A stretch of 64,000 bases of DNA, taken from NCBI GenBank assembly GCA_026874595.1, contig CM049306.1, forward strand, positions 72,975,642 to 73,039,641, given 5' to 3'. The number at the start of each line of letters is the position of its first letter. The stretch's first letter is position 1. Source of the stretch: Sipunculus nudus (Eukaryota; Annelida; Sipuncula; Golfingiida; Sipunculidae). The position numbers and the translations under genes are program-made. A model generated the notes under the pieces. The model was not told the origin of the DNA. It saw only the letters and a list, made by a program, of their open reading frames with translations, and did not search any database. Shown piece by piece: positions 52,601 to 61,600 of the stretch.

Positions 52601-55600
52601 CGTTGTATATAAGACTGGTGGTGCCAGCTACAATCATTGTATCCGCCAAAACAGAGTTTTGCGGATACTAAGATTTCAGTTGGACTCCGACGCTGCCGCC
52701 ATCGCCGCATAGTTTTCCGGAGAACTCCTCCATAACCACTGGGCAGAATTTTTTAAAATTCGGAATTATGATCGGTCACATTTGAACTGCTGTGCCCTCA
52801 TTTTTGGTTGACCTCTGACCTTTCCTCTCTGCCCAGCTTCCATTTGTGCGTCTGTCTCCACACATAAACCCACATAACTCGGGAACCATCAGACCGATCA
52901 GGCTAAAAATTTTGCACAAATGTAGCCCTTTGATAGCTTTATAACATTAAAAATGGTGGCGCCACCTGCAACCATTTATGCACAGCGTCCATCTGTTCAT
53001 CTGCCTTGGGATAAAATCACTGATATCTCAGCAGTGGTTTGACTTATCCACCTGAAATGTTGCAGGTTTTGCATCCTCGACAGCTTTCTCGATTTTATGA
53101 CAGGTGGCACCACCTTTATTCACGTTTACTCTGCAGACATCCAAGCTGACATCTCAGGAACCATTTGACCGATTGGGCCAAAATTTTGCATGTGTATAGA
53201 TCTCACATAGCTCTTCATCATAGGCAAAACTGGTGGTGCCACCTGCAACCATTTATGCACAGGGTCCATCTGTTCATCTGCCTTTGGATAAAATCACTGA
53301 TATCTCAGCAGTGGTTTGACTTTTCCACCTGAAATTTTGCAGGTTTTGCATCCTGGACAATTTCCTCAATTTTAAGACAGGTGGCACCACCTACATTCAC
53401 GTTTACACTGCAGACATCCATGCTAATATGCAACACACCTCACTCTATTCCCCTTGCCACTTAATCCATGCCTCACTTCACACGTCCCACTCTGATTTCT
53501 GCGGATACACATATTCGCTTGTTGACTACCCATATTCTAGTTCTAAAATGTCCTAGTCTGAAACTTGCAGGTCAGAAATGTCCATTTTGCTATAATAATA
53601 ATGACTAAGGTAGATATGCAGGACTTAAGAGGATCAATATTAAATTTTAAAAATAAACCTCCATTCATACTCCCAAACTTTGCACAGGTTCGCATTAGGC
53701 CTGTAGGCCTTGTTATCAAATTTATTACTGAAAAATTCCATCATTTTATTTTCAAAATATATCATAATTTACACATACTGTGAACTGTGATACAAACATC
53801 AGCTGTAACACACATTTCTGTCATGTTGGGATAATATATTTCCAGTCTTTATATACCACACACCAAAGTTTAATCAGGATCCTTGTAATATTCTAGATCT
53901 GGTTATCCAGAATTTTGGTGGAGGTATATGGTTTTGTGGTCTCTGACTGCTTCCTGGTAAGTTTTGACAAACTACTGAAGGTTTTCATGATATTTGACCC
54001 TCGTGTAAATGTTTCAATTCAAGGATATTTTATTTTCCAGGGTCCTTCCATTGATTGCCATGGCTGGCATTGAGGTTACAAAGAAAATCATAGGAAAAGA
54101 TCATGGAACATGTGAAATGTAAGCTCAAGTTTACAAATAATTTCAGGAAAAGATAATTGAACGTGAAATGTAATCTCAGGTTTATAGAAAGTATAGGAAA
54201 GATAATTGATCATGTGAAATCTAAGCTGAGATTTATAAAAATATAAGAAAAGATATTGTAACATGTGAAATGTAAGCTCAGGTTCATAACAATTATAGGG
54301 AAAGATAATGGAACATGTGAAATGTAAGCTCAAGTTAATAAAAATTATAGGAAAAGATAAATGATCATGTGAAATGTGAGCTCAGGTTTATAAAAATCAT
54401 AGGAAAAGATAATGGAACATGTGAAATGCAAGCTCAGGTTTATAAAAATTATAGGAAAAGATAATTGATCATGTGAAATGTAAGCTCAGGTTTATAAAAA
54501 ATAAAGGAAAAGATAATGGAACATGTGAAGTGTAAGCTCAGATTTATAACTTTATTAACATCCAAGTAGTTTATGAGGTTTGTACACTTGCTCTACAATA
54601 TTTGTTACATTCTGATGGTTAAAACACATATATAATTAATTTTTTCAAAGTTTTTTAGCTCAGCTGACTGTTAATCATCTGAGCTATAGCGATCACTCTT
54701 TGTCCGTCGTCCGTCCGGCCATCCGGCTGTCTTGTCCGTTAACAAGGCACAAATCGTAACCGCTGGACCTGGAATCTTCTTACTTTACATCCAGAGAGGT
54801 CCATGAAAAATCTCCTTGGAAACCTGGAATTAGGTCTCTGTTACCCATATCCTTCGAGCTATGGGGCCACCAGTCTGCAGAAACTGATGAAACATCTCAT
54901 GATCAATATGTATGCCAAAAATCATGACCATCAGTGATGTAGTTAATCAGATATTGAAGTTTTTTTATGAAAATTTTTATTATTCTGGGGGTACTTTTGG
55001 GCCCCATAGCTCCAAAAAGTGGCCGGGGCATATAGTTTTACCCATGTCCGTCATTCCGTCATTCCGAAATCAAACAGTTGTACGGACTTTTTTTCGCAAT
55101 GGCTGCAGATATTGGCCTGATTTTTGTTGTGTGGGAAGATAATGACCAGTTACAGATGGAGTTCACGTTTCGTCCCGGTTGACCTACTTTTGACCGTTTT
55201 ACGGCTCCTAAACTTAGAAAAATTCATGAAAAATATAAATTTTCATGACAAATACACATGTACGGACTTTTTTTCGCAATGCCTGAAGATATTGGCCTGA
55301 TTTTTTGTGTGTGGGCAGATAATGACCAGTTACAGATCGAGTTCGCGTTTCTTTCCGGTTGACCTACTTTTGATCGTTTTACGGCTCCTATACTTAGAAA
55401 ATTTCATGAAAAATAGAAATTTTCATGACAAATACAAATGTACGGACTTTTTTTCGCAATGCCTGCAGATATTGGCCTGATTTTTGGTGTGTGGGCAGAT
55501 AGTGACCAGTTACAGATGGAGTTCGCGTTTCGTCCCGGTTGACCTACTTTTGACCGTTTTACGGCTCCTAAACTTAGAAAAATTCATGAAAAATAGAAAT

Positions 55601-58600
55601 TTTCATGACAAATACACATGTACGGACTTTTTTTCGCAATGCCTGAAGATATTGGCCTGATTTTTTGTGTGTGGGCAGATAATGACCAGTTACAGATCGA
55701 GTTCGCGTTTCGTCCCGGTTGACCTACTTTTGACCGTTTTACGGCTCCTATACTTAGAAAATTTCATGAAAAATAGAAATTTTCATGACAAATACACATG
55801 TACGGACTTTTTTTCACAATGCCTGCAGATATTGGCCTGATTTTTGGTGTGTTGCTTGATAATGACCCTTTACAGATCGAGTTTGCATTTTGCCCTTGTT
55901 GACCTACTTTTGACCATACAACACTTCCTGAACTTAAAAAAATTTAACAAATGTTTCTAATTTGCCCCAGGCGGGGGCATTTGTGTCGTTCCGACACATC
56001 TAGTTACAATTTTTTTTTCTCTATTTTTGAGACCTTTAAGGATGTAGTTATCTGTCAACAGGGTTCAAATTGGACATAGAATCTTCATTCTTGACACACG
56101 GGAAGACCTATGAAATGTCTCCATGGAAACCTGAAATTAGGTCTCTGTTACCAATATCCTTTGAGCTATGGCACTCCAAAGTACAGCTGAGAATAATTGA
56201 AAATTTGATACAAAAGCTGAAATATCTGAACAACTAATGCGGAGATCACCATAATTGTTTGTATTGATATTGATCATGAGATGTTTCATCAGTTTCTGCA
56301 GACTGGTGGCACCACATGTATTTGTTCAGGCTTTTTTTTTCGAATTTTTTTCTCTATTTTTGAGACCTTTAAAATTATGAACATCTGTTAACAGGGCACA
56401 AATCATAACAACTGTACCTAGAATCTTCATTTTTTACACACATGGAGACCCATCAAATCCATGGAAACCTGAAATTAGGTCTCTGTTACCCATATCCATT
56501 AGGCTGTATGGCTCCAAAATACCCCCTCCCAGAATAATGAAAAATTTGATACAAAAACTCCAGTATCTCAATAACTACAACACTGATGCTCATGATTTTT
56601 CGCATACATATTGATTATGACATGTTCCATCAGTTTCAGCAGACTGGGTGCGCCACCTCTATTTTTTTCAAATTTTTACGAATTATTTTATCTATTTTTG
56701 AGACCTTTAAAGATGTGGTTATCTGTCAACAGGGTACAAATTGTAACAACTCGACCTAGAATCTTCATTCTTGTCATGCAAGGAGGCCCATGAAAAGTGT
56801 CTGTGAAAACCTGAAATTAGGTCTCTGTTACCCATATCCTTCAAGCTATAGGACTTCAAAGTATCCCTCAGAATAATAGAAATTTGATACAAAAGCTGAA
56901 GTATCTTCATATATGCTTCTTTGCATGGATCTTGACCATTAAGTGTTTTTATTAGTTTCTGCAGAGTGGTGGAGCCACCTGTTTTTTTTACGCACTTTTT
57001 CTCTATTTTTGAGATATATTAATACAGACACAATCTCAGTCTGTTGGTTAATCTGTTTGATGCTTCAGTTGAATGGTTATATACTACCATTCAGATGATA
57101 ACATTTCCTTTTGCAAATCTCTTCCCAGTCAGCTGAGCGTCATGACCCATGGGTCACTTGTTCAAATTTGATGTAAAGATTAACAAGTTTATGCTGTGTT
57201 TTTGTAAATTATGTTTTCAACAATAGGAATAAATGCAGTGAAACCTTGAAATTATGACTACCAGTGGACCTTGATGAAGTAGTCTTATTTTCAAGGGTTT
57301 TATCTAAGTGAGGTCCCATAAAAAGATCTGGGACCATGAACAAGTGGTCATTATTTTTAGGTGGTTGCTAAACAGAGGTGGTGGTTAGGTAAGGATCGTG
57401 ATCCACTAATCCCTGTCAAGGGATCTGAATACAACTGAAATATAACATCAGCACCTGTCCAGTTAAACAACAGCAGTAAAGGAAATTTGACCAGCTAATG
57501 AAAGTAATCATACCTTTTAATAATTTTACTTTTATTTTCAGATGCCTGCCAATCTTTCATTACAGTACAGACTGCTGGGTAGGTTTCTTTAACTTTTAAT
57601 TTCATCTCTAATTTTTTTTTTCTTAGTAGGTTTATCTTAGTGCAGATTGTTTAAATTTTTATATGTAACTCTTTTATACATTGCCTTCTGTTACCTTTGT
57701 TGATCTGTAAAACAAATTTTTCCATTAACTGGATTCATGTGTTTCAGTTACAGTGAAACCTGTGTTAGGAGACCACCTATGAGAGTGGCTAAAAGTGGTC
57801 TTAATAGACAGGTGGTTTCATAAGACAGGTGGTCTTTCAGACAGGTTCTAATGTAAGCTGATCAGAAAAAGGTCTCCGAGAAGTCCTGTAAAGCAACAAA
57901 GAATAATGGCACCAATAACTACTGTATATAAATAATTTTAACATTTGTTCCAGCACGTTGCACCCATCAGTTTTGGCTATGTTTATTTACAAGGTCAATT
58001 TATTTTGAAAAAGTACTCATCAGTAAATCAGCATAAACCTTTGCCATAGCTTGTAAAGAATTTGAGTGAAACAATAAATTTCATGTCTGAGTAAACAGTC
58101 CATTTTTGTCACCACAGACTGACTGAAGTGACAGTTCTAAGAATACTTTCACAGAAGATGATTAGATGAAGATAGTACTTGATACCATAAATATGATAAA
58201 ATACAAAGTTTAGTAACATAAAGTGCTTGTTGTAATAAGTATAACCATTTTATCTTCAGAAGGGCAAGGACCAATTGCAACAGTGGCATCTTGCTGGCAA
58301 ACTTCTGTTTCTAATTCCACTGATTCTGGTGATCACAGGAAACTTGGTAAGGTTTAAGCTCAGCTAACTGTTAGACATCTGAGCTATAGCAATCGTGCTT
58401 AGTCCCTTGGCGGTCTGGTTGTCTGTTAACAGGCCACAGTAGGTTATAGGAACTTCTGACTTGAAAAATCTCCTTGGAAACCTGTAAATATCACTCCAGT
58501 CAATATTCTTTAAGTAATAGGGCTTGTTTGTGCACCCCAGAATAATTATAAATTTGATACAAAATCCCCAGTATCTCAAAAATTAATGCAAGGATTGCCA

Positions 58601-61600
58601 TGATTCTTGCATGGCATATTGATCATGGACAGTTTCACCAGTTCCTCAAGACTGGTGGTGCCACTTCCGCTTCACACAGTCTTCTCTTTTGCTTCCTACC
58701 ATCTCTCCTGTTTCACACATTCTTATCTGCTATTTCACACTTTCTTCTATCCTGCTTTGCAGTCTTCACTCTTGCTTCACAACTCCTTCTCTCTTGCTTC
58801 TTCTCTCTTGCTTCTTCTCTCTTGCTTCACACAGTCTTCAGTTCTATTTGACAAAATCTTCCTACCCGCTTCAAAATTCTTCTCTCTTGCTTCACATATT
58901 CCTCTCTACTGTTTCACACAATCTTCTCTCTTGCTTCTTCTATCCTGGTTCACACACTTTCATTCCAGCTGCACACAGTCTTTTTTTCTTTCTTCACACA
59001 TCCTTCTCTTCTTCTGCACATATTCTTTGATGAATTATTTTTATCACTATAATACTCACTTGTCCATTTTCTTATCCTCTGTTCTAAAAACAGATGATTT
59101 TACTGAAAAAAATTATGCAATCTTAATTTGTGATTAATTAATTAACTCCAAATGGCTTGAATTGTGTTGTCTATGTCTCACTTTGTTTTCTTTGCAGGTA
59201 TTTTATGTGCTAGCCCTCTGTACATTTCATTCTTCAATCCAAAGAAGAGGTAAGAACATCAGCTTTATATCTGTATGGTGTGTTTTAGAATAAAGTTGTG
59301 AACACTTTGTTCAGTCTAGGCAAATATATTAAGTAAAATTTATAATTGTATATAAGAAATGACAGAAGAGACTTGTTTATGCTTATGCTGTTGTTTTTAT
59401 GTTGTTTGGGTTGTTTTATGCAGAGCAAGAAAGTTTTTTGTCATTTTCTCTAGATCTAGATTTATCTATAACTCATTCATAAAAAAAAGTAAATTAAAAC
59501 AGGGACAATATGAGTAGCATACTCAATCCCTCTAAATCTGCATATTGATAATGCATACACATTTCAGTTAAAATTATTTTCTGAGTTTCATTTAAATCAT
59601 TTATACATAGTCATGTCTCGGAAATGTTGTACATTAATCTCAGTATTTTGCAGCATATAAGTGTTGATTTGAGAGGTTAAATTCTCCATTTACTTCAAGC
59701 TTGTAGAAACTGATCAGTTATTAATCATTCAGAAAGTCAGTGCATGTATATCTGATCAGCCATTAATAAAAAAAGGTGCCATCTATGTTCCTTCTGTTTT
59801 ATGCTTAACAAGTTATAGTATATATATTCAAATTAAAGAATTGTATGTAATACTAAGGTGTCCTTCTGTCTGTCTGCCACTGTTACTCTCAAGCCCAGAT
59901 AGCTGTGAATACATGACTGAGTTGGCATTTATGTTGGGCTGGTAAGCCTAACTTGAGTTGTGATACAAGCCATATTGGGGCATGTCCTGCAAAAGTCATC
60001 CATCTTGATAAATTGATACCATATCTCCAAAATATAAAAGAATATTATTGAAATGATCAACTGTAATTGAATCTTGTTTCTTCACAGGCGTTCTTGGTTA
60101 CAGAGAGGCAGAAGAGGTTGTTAGAGCTAGAAACAAAGCTATTCTTTACCAAATGGTGTTCTGTTTGTCCTGGCTTCCAAGTGAGTAGTAATTGTGTCAC
60201 ATACAGTTAACTAACAATAATAATATTTCATTGGTCTTTAGTCAACCTTCAGCCAGAGGTTGTTTCTACTCAAAACAAACCTCTTCCAGTTAGACACTGT
60301 GGGACAGCCAGGACTACTTGTCTCAACTGTCAAATTTGTTACATTTCTTACCTTTTTGCTACTGCTTACAGATTAGCCCTTGCCACAAAAAAAAAAACCC
60401 AATATAAATTTAATTTGCCTTGAAACAATTCTTATCCCATGTATTTGATGGCATTACCCTCTTCCCTAAATTTATGCCTGTGCCATCTGTATATATGTTG
60501 AAGCCCCCGATGCATTGTGGTGGTAGATTTCAAAGCCTGCAAACCCATAACAGCAGAGTCCAATTCTGCACAGTGTGCCTTTAGTTTGTTGGCAGTTTTT
60601 CTATTAATTGTGTATCATTAAAATGTAAGATATTGTAAAACATTGACACAATAATCCATCAACTTTATGATTCACTAGAAATATTATATTTAAGAGATAC
60701 ACTGTACCTTATTTCAGAGTTTTAAATATTGAACACACTTCTTGAAACTCAGTGTAAACATAAGAAAGTCAAGTGACATCATTGGTTGGCAGCCTCATTT
60801 TGATAGTTATATTTATTTTAGAATATTTATGACACTAAACAACCAATCAGTAGTTTTAAAGTATAGTTGATTGAGCATGTGACCAATAACCTTCACCTTC
60901 TAAAAGGTTGATATGTTGTAAAAAATAGACTGCTCAGATATTGATTTTTTTGCATTCCTTAAATATTTTGCAAGGTTTTGCTTTAATTTCATTAAAGTGA
61001 ATTAGGCCTATGCCCGAATCCTTTATTGCAGAATACAATTTGGAATGTCAGTTTATAAAATATGGCCAAATTCCAATGGGCACCCCACTGTGGAATAGAC
61101 TAAAGTGTGCTTGAAGAGAACCCAGTGATGGAGTACAGTGTATAAGTATATATCAGGCATATGATAATCTGGCATTTACCATTAACAGAAATATTCCTTG
61201 AGAAAGGAATTCCCTCAATTATATTTTTTTGTACTATTTTATGTTTTCTGGCTCTGGCACCATTGCCAAGAACCATCTTCCCTAATTACAATAATTGGTA
61301 TCCATGTTGTCCGGCATGCTTCAGTGACCTCCCAGCCAATAACATCAGAGTGCTGATTGCTGGTCATCCCTGAGTACATTTTCACAGTTGTTGATGGCTT
61401 TAATTTATTAGATTTTTCGGCTTATGCTTATATTTAAGGTAATATAAGTAATTCTAAATTTCATATTAAAGGACAATGCTCTCGCCTTGGTGTTGAGTGT
61501 TCTGCTTGGGATGGGCAAAATGTGTAATCCAGGAATATTCTGATAGTCTGAAATCCCTGATGGGTCCTTGTGCTATTCCAGCCATGCTGACATTAGAGAG

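Larger units (their letters stand above)
54649..57162 (+). mobile_element. Helentron-like element, family 2, copy with a nested satellite-bearing element
   Basis: The left end is TTTTTTAGCTCAGCTGACTG. The right end is AGTCAGCTGAGCGTC, then the perfect hairpin TGACCCATGGGTCA and CTTGTT. The inverted pair AGCTCAGCTGACT / AGTCAGCTGAGC lies near both ends. The interior repeats a unit ending CTGCAGACTGGTGGCACCAC, with GGAAACCTGAAATTAGGTCT in each. The family 4 element at about 55013-56005 interrupts it. Confidence 0.65.

Noticed and set aside
54075-54080. GTTACA at 54075 as the donor of TMEM116 exon 7
   Set aside because: It would enter exon 8 in the wrong frame, lose the loop cysteines and lead to stops downstream. 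GTAAGC at 54119 restores frame through all later exons.
58607-59137. Long Ser/Leu-rich open frames at 58600-59137
   Set aside because: They are open in all three phases because the pyrimidine-rich repeat lacks stop codons; the residues simply translate the repeat.
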